From positions 19,928,494 to 19,988,493 of the forward strand of contig NC_087082.1 of the NCBI RefSeq assembly GCF_026151205.1: a DNA stretch of 60,000 bases. Direction: 5' to 3'. This document shows positions 1 through 12,749 of this stretch, piece by piece (the first letter of the stretch is position 1; the number at the start of each line of letters is the position of its first letter). The DNA comes from Bolinopsis microptera. Its lineage: Eukaryota > Ctenophora > Tentaculata > Lobata > Bolinopsidae. The position numbers were made by a program, and so were the translations under genes. The notes below the pieces were generated by a model. It saw only the letters and a program-made list of their open reading frames with translations, was not told the origin of the DNA and ran no database searches.

Positions 1-571
1 AAGGCTCGACTTTTTTGTCTTTAAACTGTAATTTTTTGTTTACTGAAATGAGAACTGGTATTATTTTTGCCGTGGAGAATATACTTGATCGTTACAAGGG
101 ATTGGACAGCTATGATTATGAAGAAGTACAATTCTATTTTTAGGAGGAACCGTGAACTTCATACTTCACCAGGACGCTGGGTATCGGGTGTAGGAACTGT
201 TCCTTTATTATTTTAGCTTTGAAATTTCTCAAAAAATAAATTATTCGCATCTCAACTGCGAGTTTCAATATTGTACCCTCGTCATCGGAAGATTAACAAA
301 AAACATTTGTTTTCGCAGGGAAAAAACTGTCGTTATTAACTTTGTTATTCCGCTCTCCGGCTAGTCAATTGTCGTTCGTAAAAATCTCAAGCTTAATTAA
401 TTCAATCCAAACATCATTCCACCATGGGCATGTTGGGAGGGCACACCTTTGGCGAAACATAACACACTGTATCAGTGTATTATTATACCTATAACTATGG
501 CGGCGGTGCCACTTTGTACTTCAACCAAAGGTTCGGCAAGTTTTGTTTACCAATCCCCTCCTTGATCGTCA
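1..571. other. AT-rich stretch, no gene seen
   Basis: No open frame, splice-bounded exon or repeat was recognised on either strand. It runs into the C-rich minisatellite on its right. Confidence 0.5.
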
Positions 572-1090
572 GCAACTGTCAGCATTAAGCGGAACCCCCC
601 CCTACCCCAAACTTAAGCTTGGTCAGGCATTTAAGCGGACCCCCCCCCCCCTATCCCACAACTTAGCACGTCCAGCATTTAAGCGGGGACCCCCCCCCCC
701 TATCCCCAACTTAGCTGTTGCTGGCATTAAGCGGAACCCCCCCCCCTATCCCCAACTTTAGCTGGTCAGCATTAAGCGGACCCCCCCCCCCCCACTATCC
801 CCAAAACTTAGGCTGTCAGGCATTACGCGACCCCACCCCCCCCCACCTATCCCCAAAAACTTAGCTGTCCGCATTTAAGCGACACCCCCCCCCCCCTATC
901 CCAACTATAAGCTGTCAGCAATAAAGGCGACCACCCCCCCCCCCCCTAATCCCCCAAACTTAGCTTGTCAAGCAATTAAGCGGGACCCCCCCCTATCCCC
1001 CAAACTTATCTGACAGCATTTAGCCGACCCCCTCCCCCCCTACCCAAATTAGCTGTCAGCCTTAAGCGACCCCTTTCTCCCTCCCCCCAC
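572..1090. repeat. C-rich minisatellite, about 48-bp unit
   Basis: About eleven imperfect copies of a unit made of CAGCATTAAGCGGA, a run of 7 to 13 C, then TATCCCCAAACTTAGCTGT. C-run lengths vary and single-base indels are frequent, which may be real slippage or long-read consensus error. The open frame across it is an artefact of the repeat. Confidence 0.85.
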
Positions 1091-2689
1091 TGCGTTTAAC
1101 AATTACTAGGGAGGTCTGGAGTGATAAACTGGACTGGTTAAACAAACGTCTAATAGGTGTAATAGTCTAATACTCCACAAATTCTTTAGTCGTATCAGTT
1201 TATCAGTTCTTATGTAAGTATGTACAACTCATCCTGCTGGGGCAGTTCCTCAAAATCATCGGAAGAAATTAAATTTTTGTTTCACACAGAACCATCTAGT
1301 CGTTTCAAATATTAACGTTACCCAGGAGTCATCTTCCAACAAAAAACTTGTAAACAAACGCTACAATGTTGAACTATTGCTCCAAAAAAAACAAGTGTGA
1401 CCGTTTATTCAGGCACTCCCAGTGGCGTAACGTTCGTCCTGTTGGCGGCCACTGCGTTTTACGGTGGAGAGAATGTTTAGCGGGGGGTTCTGTTGTATGG
1501 GGAACAGCGTTTTCCTTCCCTCATTTTTTACATTCATTTCTACACTAAGCCTTATCACAAAAAATACAAAGTAAAATGAGAAAAGAAGCAGTTTCGCAGG
1601 TTTTCATAACCGACAAAGAAGTGAGGGGCGGAGTTGGAGACTCTTCGACGATTGTGAAATTTATTATCTTTACTATATATTTAAAGCGAGGACGATATAT
1701 TAAATACTATATATTTAATCTGAGCATTTTACTGACACCACGGCATCAACTAAAAACGGCGAATTTCTGCAAAAACCGTCAAAGGTATACAACTGCATCT
1801 TTTTGGACTGGAGTCAAATGCTTTAAAAACAAATGGCCCTCAAAAAATTTAAGCATGAAAAAATAAAAAAATTGGCCAAGAAATAGGGTTTTAGAGTCCA
1901 AAATTTGGTTACCCCACATTGGTGTTCAAAAACGCGAAATTAAATAGGTACCTAATTGTTTTAGTCCTCCTTTTGATCTTGACACCCATTTTTTTAAGGG
2001 TTAGGGACGGGGTTCAGCTAGTCTCCGTTAATTTAGCATATGACAAGAAATATTGGCAAAACTACAATTTAGTTTTTGACATTTTAATTAATCTCGTTTT
2101 TGGGAAAAAAGAATTTCACACTTGGGCGTTCGTTTTTAAACTATCCTTGTTTTAGGAATTTTATAATAATTATTAATAAAATACCTATAAGGAAAAACAG
2201 ATTGAGACTGGATGACTTTTGGAATGATGAAAACACACCTGTACCCGAAGTAAAAAACAGTTGTACTTGTCTGTGGTTTGATCTCTCTGTCTGCATAAAC
2301 TATTAGGACAATAGTTTCATTAATTAAGCTACAGTATTACAGTTTTAGTAGAATTTACGTTTTTTGTGTCATATCTTTCATATAACGTGACTCAGGGATT
2401 TGAAAACTGATACGGAACCCCGCTTTAGGTGTAGCTAAAAAGAAAACTCACCTGACTCACCCCTTGCTACCAGGGATATGGTTCCACACTGTAACGCGAA
2501 ACACTTGAGAAAGTAGTGGTGGAAAAAAATCGGGAAAAAACTGGAGGAAGTAACTCCGTTTCAAGTATTCTCTTTCAATCTACTGGACGACCTCTTCACT
2601 ATATTTTCACTGGATCCTTCCTAAACCTTTCCTAATATTTCTTCTTATCATGTACTCTGGAAATGCAGGGTAACGGTGGGAGCGATGTG
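1091..2689. other. Non-coding, no supported gene
   Basis: Only short chance ORFs (for example 1576-1866 and 1919-2155) with no recognisable domain, splice context or codon bias. AT-rich spacer between two repeat blocks. Confidence 0.45.
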
Positions 2690-3660
2690 AGTTTTACAGG
2701 TACAGTTTTACCAGGTTTAAATCCCAGGTTACCATGTTTTTTCCAGGTTACAAGTAAACATGTTACCAGATTTACCCCTGTTACAGGTTACCAGGTTACC
2801 ATGTTAACCAGGGTTAACCAGGTTCACCAGGTTTTTTACATGTTTAACCACGGTTACCATGTTTTACCAGGTTACCAGATTTAACCAGGTTACCCAAAGT
2901 TTAAACATGTTACAGATTACCCATGTTACCAGAGTTACCAGGTTACCAGGTTTTACCAGGGTTTACAGTGTTTACCAAGTTACCAAGGGTTACCATGTTA
3001 CCAGGTTTACCAGATTATCAGGTTACCCAAGAGTTAAAACATGTTACCAGAATACCATGTTACCAGGGTTACCAGGTTACCAGCATGGTTTTTTTACCAG
3101 GTTTTACCATTGTTATTACCAAGGTTACCAGATTATTCAGGTTGCCAGTTAAAACAGGTTACCAGATTACCATTTTACAGTTCAAACCAGGTTACCAGGT
3201 ACCCCAGGTTACCCAAGGTTTTCCATGTTTTAACCAGGTTATCCAGTCTTAATCAGGTTACAAGTTAAATGTTACCAGAATTACCCATGTTACCAGGATA
3301 CAGGTTTACAGGTTAACCTGTTTCCAGGTTACCAGATTATCAGGGTTCGCCAATGTAAAAAAACATAAAAGGTTACCTGATTCCATGTTACCCAGGTTCC
3401 AGGTTCATGTTTACCAGGTTTACCAGATTATCAGGTTGCCAAAGTTAAAGGTTACCCAGATTACCCATTTTACCATGTTACCAGGTTACCCGGTTACCAG
3501 GTTTACCCGTGTTAACCAGGTTACCAGATTAATCAGGTTGCCAAGTTACCATGGATACCTAGGTTAACCGGGGGTTAAACCGGATTTTGCCAAATTAATT
3601 TACCTACCAGGTTACCGGGATACTAGTTTGCCAAGGGTTGCTTGGTACTGGGTTCCAGGT
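2690..3660. repeat. Degenerate GGTTACCA array, block 1
   Basis: Dozens of copies of GGTTACCA (read also as TTACCAGG), with variable T and A runs and one-base insertions between copies. The peptides it encodes (LPGYQVTR-like) are meaningless translations. The same word recurs at 14.2, 16.8, 17.2-17.9 and 41.0 kb. Confidence 0.9.
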
Positions 3661-4144
3661 TACAAGATTGATATGGAAAATACTGAGTTCTCTGGTTACT
3701 TACTGTGTTTATACTATGTTTACATAGTTACCAGGTTCGTTGGGTCTAGGTTAATTAGAATACATAGTTTATTACATAAGTTTACGGACATTAGATTTTA
3801 TTTTGGGTGATCATCCATAAAGAATACCACATAAATCACTTTGCTTTTTTGAGGCAAGGATAGAACTTCAGCCACCCCTGCTCCTTTGGAACATGTGAAT
3901 ATTAATTGGAATCTGGAACCTGATTTTACACTTTTACTGTTGCACTACCCAACAGCTCAGGTTGTTTTACCGGGTGAAAGAGTTCGAAGTGAATGGTTAA
4001 AAGGGTACCAAATGGACGTGCCAAAGCTCCAGGGAGGGACTCTCCTGACGTTTACCCACTTATGTCGCTGGTATTGGTTACGGTGTAATCTGTTACATGC
4101 TCTTGAGGGACGGATGCGGTGGGCTGAGGTTAGTAAGGCGTTTG
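3661..4144. other. Unique spacer inside the GGTTACCA array
   Basis: About 480 bp of non-repetitive sequence separating the two array blocks. An ORF at 3886-4539 starts here and runs into the array. Its first 85 or so residues resemble no family known to me, and it stays open only because the array lacks stops. I do not call a gene. Confidence 0.4.
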
Positions 4145-5210
4145 CAGTTACCAGGTTACCAGGTTACCAGGTTAACCAGGTTACCAGGTTTACCAGGTTA
4201 CCAGTTTATACAGGGTTCCAGGTTACCAGGTTACCAAGTTACCAAGTTACCAAGTTTGACAGGTTACCTGGTAAACCTGGTAACCTGGTAACAGGTTACC
4301 CAAGGTTTTACCAAGGTTACAAGGTTACCAGTCACTTGGTCTACCTGGTTAACCATGTTACCAAGGTACAAGTTACCAGGTTACCAAAGTTACCAGTCAC
4401 CTGGGTTACAAGGGTTACCCAAGGTTACCAGGTTATTCTGTATTATCTGGTTATACCAGGTTCCAAGTTACCAGTTTTACCAAGTAACAGTTTTACCTGG
4501 GTTAACCATGTTTACAGGTTAATCTGGATACCCAAGTAACCAGATTTACCCCCAAGGTTCCCAGGTTACCAGTTACCCCAGGGTTTACCGGGTACCCAAG
4601 GTTTAGCCAGGTTATCTGGGCTTAATTCTGTGTTTACCAAAGGTTTACTAGCGGTTACATAGTTACAATGTTAACCAGGTCAAACCTTGGGTTAACTGGT
4701 TTACCTTGTTACAGGTTACCAAATGTTACCAGGTTAAACCAAGTTTACCAGGTCCACCTGGGTTTTACCAGAGGTACCAAGTTACCAGGTTATTGGTTTA
4801 TCTGGTTACCAGGTTCCCAAGTTACCAGGTTACCAAGTTACCAGGTACCTGGACCCAAGTTACCAGGTTAAATCTGGTTACCAAGTTACCAGATTACCAC
4901 GGTTCCCAGGTTACCAAGTTTACCAAGGTAGTTACCAGGTTTCGGGTTACTGGTACCGGGTTTCCCCAAGTTCCAGTTCCAAATTTTTACCAGGTTACCG
5001 GGTTACCAAGTTCCCAGGTTATTTTTTTTTCCCAAATTTACAATTTACCGGGTTTCCCCGGGGTTTACCAATTACCAGGTTCCCTGGCCAAGTTACCTTA
5101 CTGGTTACCTGGTACCAATTACGGGGTTCCCGGGGCCTTTTTCCAGGTTACCAGTTCCAGTCCCAAGTTTACTTGCACACAACCAGGGTTACAGTTAAAA
5201 ACTACAAGTT
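4145..5210. repeat. Degenerate GGTTACCA array, block 2
   Basis: Continuation of the GGTTACCA array. It is near-perfect at 4150-4260 and increasingly degenerate to the right. Inverted copies (CCTGGTAA) around 4265-4300 make local hairpins. Confidence 0.9.
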
Positions 5211-5520
5211 AGCGAGTTACTAGATAAATAAAGTAATCGACACGAACAGCCCTGCAAAGAACCAATAATTGATGAGTTGAGCAAAAAATTTCCCTACATC
5301 CCCCAAAAGAGGGAATCCTTTCCTTCAAAATTTTCGAATAATGAATGCGATAAAATTTTTACGTGTCAATTTCTTACATTATTAAACAAGAATACTAGAA
5401 AAAAACTGAACCCCCACATTTACCCAGAAAAAACACCCCCTAGCCGTGTGGGAAATTACAGTTATTGCTTATTTTTTGGGTTCGCATTTTTTCACCCCCA
5501 AAGGACGGTAATTTTTAACT
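5211..5520. other. Short spacer between array and satellite
   Basis: AT-rich sequence with no supported gene. The ORF at 5277-5522 shows no recognisable domain. Confidence 0.4.
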
Positions 5521-8500
5521 AACTTAATGTTTTTTTAACGATCAACAATAACATGTTAAACTTCTTTGGAATTTTTTTTTTTGGGGGGGTAAACAAAACT
5601 TTTTTAAACTATACTTAAGAATTTTAATTCTGGCAACAATAACATGTTAAAACTAATTTGAGTTTTTAATTTGATCAACAATAACATGTTAAACTATACT
5701 TAATGAGATTTTAATTCTGAGTCTACAATAAACATGTTAAACTATACTTAATGAGATTTTAATTCTGAGGTCCAACAATAACATGTTAAACTATACTTAA
5801 TGAGATTTTAATCTGAGTCAACAATAACATGTTAAACTATACTTAATGGATTTTAATTCTGAGTCACAATAACATGTTAAACTATACTTAATGAGATTTT
5901 AATTTGAGTCAACAATAACATGTTAAACTATACTTAATGAGATTTTAATTTGAGTCAACAATAACATGTTAAACTATACTTAATGAGATTTTTAATTCTG
6001 AGTCAACAATAACATGTTAAAACTATACTTAATGAGATTTTAATTCTGAGTTCAACAATAACATGTTAAACTATACTTAATGAGATTTTAATTCTGAGTC
6101 AACAATAACATGTAAACTATACTTAATGAGATTTTTATTCTGAGTCAACAATAACATGTTAACTATACTTAATGAGATTTTAATTCTGAGTCAACAATAA
6201 CATGTTAAACTATACTTAATGAGATTTTAATTCTGAGTCAACAATAACATGTTAAAACTATACTTAATGAGATTTTATTCTGAGGTCAACAATAATAATG
6301 TTATCTATACTTTAGAAATTTTTTTAGAGTCTCAACAGTAACATGTTAAACTATATTTAATGAGATTTTAATTCTGAGTCAACAATAACATGTTAAACTA
6401 TACTTAATGAGATTTTAATTCTGAGTCAACAATACTGTTAAACTATACTTAATGAGATTTTAATTCTGAGTCAACATTAACATGTTAAACTATTACTTAA
6501 TGAGATTTTTAATTCTGAGTCAACAATAACATGTAAACTATACTTAATGAGAATTTAATTCTTAGTCAACAATAACATGTTAAACTATGCTTAATGAGAT
6601 TTTAATTCTGAGTCAACAATAACATGTTAAACTATTCTTAATGAGATTTTAATTCTGAGTCAACAATAACATGTTAAACTATACTTAATGAGATTTTAAT
6701 TCTGATTCAACAATAACATGTTAAACTATGCTTAATGAGGATTTTAATTCTGAGTCCACAATAACAGTTAAACTATACTTAATGAGATTTTAATTCTGAG
6801 TCAACAATAACATGTTAAACTATACTTAATGAGATTTTAATTCTGAGTCAACAATAACATGTTAAACTATACTTAATGAGATTTTAATTCTGAGTCAACA
6901 ATAACATGTTAAACTATACTTAATGAGATTTTTAATTCTGAGTCAACAATAACATGTTAAACTATACTTAATGAGATTTTAATTCTGAGTCAACAATAAC
7001 ATGTTAAACTATACTTAATGAGATTTTAATTCTGAGTCAACAATAACATGTTAAACTATACTTATGAGATTTTAATTCTGAGTCAACAATAACATGTTAA
7101 ACTATACTTAATGAGATTTTAATTCTGAGTCAACAATAACATGTTAAACTATACTTAATGAGATTTTAATTCTGAGTCAACAATAACATGTTTAAACTAT
7201 ACTTAATGAGATTTAATTCTGAGTCAACAATAACATGTTAAACTATACTTAATGAGATTTTAATTCTGAGTCAACAATAACATGTTAAACTATGCTTAAT
7301 GAGATTTTAATTCTGAGTCAACAATAACATGTTAAACTATGCTTAATGAGATTTTAATTCTGAGTCAACAATAACATGTTAAACTATACTTAATGAGATT
7401 TTAATTCTGAGTCAACAATAACATGTTTAAACTATACTTAATGAGATTTTAATTCTGAGTCAACAATAACATGTTAAACTATACTTAATGAGATTTTAAT
7501 TCTGAGTCAACAATAACATGTTAAACTATACTTAATGAGATTTTAATTCTGAGTAAACAATCCCATTTTTAAACTATACTAAAGGGGTTTTAATTCTGAT
7601 CAACAATAACAGTTAAACTAACTTAATAAATTTTTAAATTCTATCACAAAAATTTGTTAAACTATACTTAATGGTTTTTTAAATTCTGAGTCAAAAAAAA
7701 ATGTTAAACATACAAATAGTTTTTTAATCTGAGTCAACAAACAGTTAAACTTATTTAATGAGTTTTAACTGATCAACAATAACGGGGAAACTAACTTAAT
7801 AGATTTTAATTTAGTAAAAACAATAACATTTTAAACTATACAATGAGATTTTAATTCTGAGTCAACAAAACATGTTAAACAACTTAATAAAAATTTTAAA
7901 TTTCTGGACAATAAATGTTCAATTTAAATAGTTTTTTTTTTCGAGTAAACTTAAACAGTTAAACAACAAATGAATTTAATTCGATCAACAATAACATGTT
8001 AAAACTAACTTAAGAGATTTTAATTCGACAACAAAACATGTTAAACTATACTTAATGAGATTTTAATTCTGAGTCAACAATAACATGTTAAACTATACTT
8101 AATGAGATTTTAATTCTGAGTCAACAATAACATGTTAAACTATACTTAATGAGATTTTAATTCTGAGTCAACAATAACATGTTAAAACTATACTTAATGA
8201 GATTTTAATTCTGAGTCAACAATAACATGTTAAACTATACTTAATGAGATTTTAATTCTGAGTCAACAATAACATGTTAAACTATACTTAATGAGATTTT
8301 AATTCTGAGTCAACAATAACATGTTAAACTATACTTAATGAGATTTTAATTCTGAGTCAACAATAACATGTTAAACTATACTTAATGAGATTTTAATTCT
8401 GAGTCCAACAATACATGTTAAACTATACTTAATGAGATTTTAATTTCTGAGTCAACAATAACATGTTAAACTATACTTAATGAGATTTTAATTCTGAGTC

Positions 8501-9170
8501 AACAATAACGTGTTAACCTATACTTAATGAGATTTTAATTCTGAGTCAACAATAACATGTTAAACTATACTTAATGAGATTTTAATTCTGAGTCAACAAT
8601 AACATGTTAAAACTATACTTAATGAGATTTTAATTCTGAGTCTACAATAACATGTTAAACTATACTTAATGAGATTTTAATTCTGAGTCAACAATAACAT
8701 GTTAAACTACACTTAATGAGATTTTTAATTTTGAGTCAACAATAACATGTAAAACATACTTAATGAGATTTTAATTTTGAGTCAACAATAACATGTTAAA
8801 CTATACTTAATGAGATTTTAATTCTGAGTCAACAATAACATGTTAAACTATACTTAATGAGATTTTAATTCCGAGTCAACAATAACATGTTAAACTATAC
8901 TTAATGAGATTTTAATTCTGAGTCAACAATAACATGTTAAACTATATTTGATGAGATTTTAATTCCGAGTCAACAATAACATGTTAAACTATACTTAATG
9001 AGATTTTAATTCTGAGTCAACAATAACATGTTAAACTATACTTAATGAGATTTTAATTTTGAGTCAACAATAACATGTTAAACTATACTTAATGAGATTT
9101 TAATTCTGAGTCAACAATAACATGTTAAACTATACTTAATGAGATTTTAATTCTGAGTCAACAATAACAT
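5521..9170. repeat. 47-bp satellite, left block
   Basis: Tandem array of a 47-bp unit, beginning AACAATAACATGTTAAAC and ending TTTTAATTCTGAGTC, about 77 copies. The left edge (5521-5700) is degenerate, most units are near identical, and 7550-8040 is heavily eroded by small deletions. The block is interrupted at 9170 by an RTE retrotransposon and resumes at 12750. Confidence 0.97.
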
Positions 9171-9196
9171 ACTACTATGTCGGAGCTAAGTCCGAT

Positions 9197-9604
9197 CTAC
9201 GCCAGAAAACCCCTCCATATATCCCTGTCCCGCATCAGGGTTCGCAGTTCCTCTTTAGAGTTTGTCCCAACTTCCTTCAGTAACATAGACAAGTAGCTTT
9301 GTCTTGGTCGGCCTTGCTGTGCTCTACCGTGCGTAGGTTCCCATAAGACTAAGTCACTGGCAAGTAGCTCAGGATGTCGGATGCAGTGTCCCGCCATTTT
9401 TAATCTCCTGCTTCGTAACTTGTTTGACAGCCTTGGGAGGCTACCATACAAAGTTATATTGCTGACCTTGTCCTTCCATGAGATACCCAGCACCATACGC
9501 AACATCTTTGTGTATGTCCCGTCCAAACTTTTCTCTTGAGCCTTTGTCAGTGTCCAGGTTTCTGATCCGTAGAGCAGTACTGATTCACAAGCCGCTATGA
9601 ACAA
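9197..9604 (-). pseudogene. RTE C-terminal fragment, frameshifted
   Basis: C-terminal part of the RTE protein in a different frame from the main ORF. It contains LLYGSETWTLT and the terminal AGHCIRHPE and RGRPRQSYL-type motifs usual at RTE ends. The related truncated copy at 15425-16294 carries the same stretch in one uninterrupted frame, which shows that the break here is a lesion. Confidence 0.88.
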
Positions 9605-9683
9605 TCTAATCTTTAGGCTCTTTGAGAGTTTGGATTTCCAGATATCCTTCAGTCTATGTAGGGCACCCCACGCTTTTCCCTTT

Positions 9684-12150
9684 CTAACCCCTTATCTCCC
9701 TATCTGTGCTCTCAATCCAGGAGCCTAAGTAGATGAAATCATCTACATTTTCTATGGCTTCCCCGGATCGACTTTGTAGGTCGCTAGATCGATCCTCCAT
9801 ATTCAGTGTCATGACCTTGGTCTTGCCTTCGTTTATGTGTAGTCCCACGCTTGCTGCCGCCGATTCTACTCTGAGCAGGAACTCGTTAGCCTTGTCCATG
9901 TCCTCAGATATAAGTGCTATATCATCTGCAAAGTCCACATCGGTGATGATCTTGGGCCCCACTCTTCTGCTTTTTCTACGTTCGAGGGTGAGTCCAAGTC
10001 GCTCCGCATCATCGCCTATGGCTTGCCTCATACAGTAGTCGATGACTATTGCAAAGAGGTAAGGTGCTAAGGTATCACCCTGTAACACACCTGCAAGTAT
10101 CTCGAACAATTCAGTTTCTCCGTCTGGAGTTAGGACTTTGGCCATTGTCTTCTCGTACATGAGCCGTATAAGCTGCACGATTTTGACTGGAATGCCGTAA
10201 GCTTCTAGAATCTTTAGCATTTTCCCACGATGTACACTGTCGAAAGCCTTCTTAAAGTCTATAAATGTCAGAACAGCTGGCAGTTTCCGACTCTTGACAC
10301 CCTCTATAAGACGTCTCAGTACCAATATCTGTTGAGTTGTTGACCTTCCTGGTCTGAATCCATTCTGGTTTCTACGCAGAATTGTCTCGATTTCTGGCTT
10401 CAACCGGTTTAGAACCATCTTGTTTAGAGACTTGGCAACTAGGGATGACAAGCTTATTCCCCGATAGTTCATTGGTTCGCTAAGGTCGCCCTTCTTTGGA
10501 ATTGGTATGATGTTGGCAGTTGACCATTGGTCTGGTTTCTCACCTTTCAATAGAGCATTGTTACAGAAGTCTAAGACAATTTGATCAAGGTCGCATCGTT
10601 TTAAGACTTCTGGGGCTATGTTGTCGTCACCCCATGCTTTCCCTTCCTTTATGCTGGACTTTGCTTTCCTGTACTCATCCAACGTAAACGGTTCTGTTCC
10701 GATATTCAGAGGTGGGTGGACTGGATCAATATCCTCTTCCGCGTTCTCTACCGTCGGTGGTGAGCCGAGAAGAGTAGCAAAATAGTCCTTCCATTTCTGA
10801 ACCCTTTCCGTTGGTGAGTTTCCCTTGATTTTGCCAGTATATGATGGAGCTTTACCTGTGATCTTGTTGATCATGGTCCAGCTTTTAGCATGTCTGCCCT
10901 GCCAACTTGCTTCCTCCAGTTCCCGGACCTGCCCCTCCAGCAGGTGCTCTTTGGCTGCTTGATAAGCATCGCCTAGCTTCTGTTTGCCCTCTTGAACAGC
11001 TATTCGGTTGTCTTCTGTAGCATCTGAGTGGTATTTTATGCTACATTCCCTCAGCTTCAGCCTGGCAATCTCAACACTTGGAGTCGCTGAGATTTTACAT
11101 CTTTTCTTTTTCTCCTTTTCAGGTAGTAAAAGTCGAGAAGTTGTCCTATTCGCATCAATAAAGCATTGGTACCTTTCTGTTGCCGTCTGATCATCCTTTT
11201 CAAGTATGGAAAAGCGGTTTTTAACTTCCACTGTGTACCTCTCTTGTAGAGCGATATCAGTTTTAAGTTTAGACCAGTCCAGAACCGGAGCCCTCTTCTC
11301 CGTCTTGCTTATCCGTAGACTAAGCTTTACCCTTGCTACGACTACTCTGTGATCCGAGCCAATACTGTGGAAACTACCATATGCTTCGGAGTTCTTGACG
11401 GAGTTCCGCCATTTCTTCCGGCAAATGATGAAGTCGATTTGAGATTTACTTTGACTCATATCTGAGAGATATGTCCAGAGTTTACCTCTTCGCTTCTGAA
11501 ATCTGGTGTTTGTGATTTCTAGCTGTCGCTCCAACAGCATATCCTCTAGCAGTCTACCATTTCGGTTTGCTGGACCCTTGTGGAAGGATGTCCAGTTTCC
11601 TGATGATGAGACATGCGCATTGAGGTCTCCTACAACGAATAGTAAGTTGTGGGCTGGTATCTGGTCGATGGCACCACCAAGGCTGTCGTAGTAGTTTTCT
11701 GCTTCGTCGACAGTCGCCCCCTCTGTCGGGCTATAAGTCACAATAACAGTTGTGACCGGGTTCCCTGCAAAGTTGGCTACCATCGTCCTCCTGTCATGTG
11801 AGTATACACTAATCAATGAGTTGAATACTGTCTTTTTGTCCAAGACAATACCAACCCCACCAGCAGCCGCCCCATTGCTGGTTCTCCATGCCGAAGTTGT
11901 TATGAGGTGAGAGCTTCCAAGATCTTGATACTCGATTTCAGTGCTATGTACTACCCGATGCTCCTGAATGCCCAAAATATGTACGCCACTATCCCTCATG
12001 CATACACCCAGCTCATCCCTCTTGTATTGTTCTCTTATTGTTCGTACATTAAGAGTTCCTACAAGAATTTCCTTCTGGCCACGTAGTAGTAGGGTACCAG
12101 CCTTTGAAAGAGTTGGAGCAGGAGATTTGGGTGTGACCCGCCGGTCGAGA
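9684..12150 (-). pseudogene. RTE ORF: AP endonuclease plus reverse transcriptase
   Basis: Main ORF of the RTE element. It nicks target DNA and reverse-transcribes the element RNA. The open frame runs from just after a TAA near 12153; the first ATG (11999) lies inside the endonuclease domain, because the N-terminal motif GTLNVRTI lies upstream in frame, so the original start is lost or non-AUG. Endonuclease motifs in order: LNVRT, GIQEH, VVGDLNAHV, GSDHRVV. Reverse transcriptase motifs: PIPKKGD, NYRGISL, NGFRPGRST, FIDFKKAFDSVH, GVLQGDTLAP, DVDFADDIAL. The frame breaks near 9685, and the missing end is found in another frame at 9197-9604. Clade assignment rests on motif wording; no alignment was run. 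Confidence 0.9.
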
Positions 12151-12600
12151 GATTAAGGTGTGTGCCCGAGGTAAATACCCCACACACCATGTGTTGAGTC
12201 TACGGCGGCGCCCGGCCAATAGGCAGGTCACAAATTGTTTTGCCAGACTTGTATAACCGCATCATAGTACTCAAGCGAACAACCATCCCCCTGTTCGCTA
12301 GGGCCGTTACTGCAGAAAGCCTCACGTCTAGAACAATTGATCATTTGTCGCTCCTGATCCTAGAGCATCCTTGTCTCGTTACTTGTCACATGCACTTTTT
12401 CTAAAGAGGAACTGTATAGTGATATACAGAAAGAAAATCTGTAGTAGATTTTCAAAGGCGACTGATAATATTGCGGACGCCACACCAACAATATGACAAC
12501 CATACCATAATCCAACATTCCCATGCACCTTTATAGTTTAGAGTGCTTAGCACTATCCCAACTGCCAATATATTGCCAAAACGTTTTCAGTCCTAGTTTG

Positions 12601-12746
12601 CTGACACCTAACTAGGACTGAGTGCAGTAGGACGGTAGAATGCAAGTGTGGAAGTGAGGATGTGGGATGGTAGGCCGGTATATGTAGTGTAGTGCTGACA
12701 CCTAACTAGGACTGAGTGCAGTAGGACGGTAGAATGCAAGTGTGGA
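12601..12746 (-). promoter_or_regulatory. Tandem 5' monomers of the RTE element
   Basis: A 52-bp sequence starting CTGACACCTAACTAGGACTG occurs at 12601-12652 and again at 12695-12746, offset by 94 bp, at the 5' end of the minus-strand element. Tandem 5' monomers carry promoter activity in some LINEs; promoter function here is inference. Confidence 0.5.
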
Positions 12747-12749
12747 ACA

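Larger units (their letters stand above)
9171..12749 (-). mobile_element. RTE-type LINE inserted in the satellite
   Basis: A 3.58-kb non-LTR retrotransposon on the minus strand. The satellite sequence CAACAATAACAT occurs on both sides (9159-9170 and 12750-12761); removing the element and one copy restores an intact 47-bp unit, so this is a 12-bp target-site duplication and both ends are exact. It encodes an APE endonuclease and a reverse transcriptase with the GVLQGDTLAP and FADDIAL boxes typical of the RTE clade. It looks full length: the 5' end (high coordinates) has two copies of a 52-bp sequence, and the 3' end lies at 9171. A frameshift near 9685 splits the ORF, so this copy is probably inactive unless that is a sequencing error. 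Confidence 0.93.

Noticed and set aside
3886-4539. 217-residue ORF
   Set aside because: Half of it is GGTTACCA array; the unique half matches nothing known to me and has no splice or promoter context.
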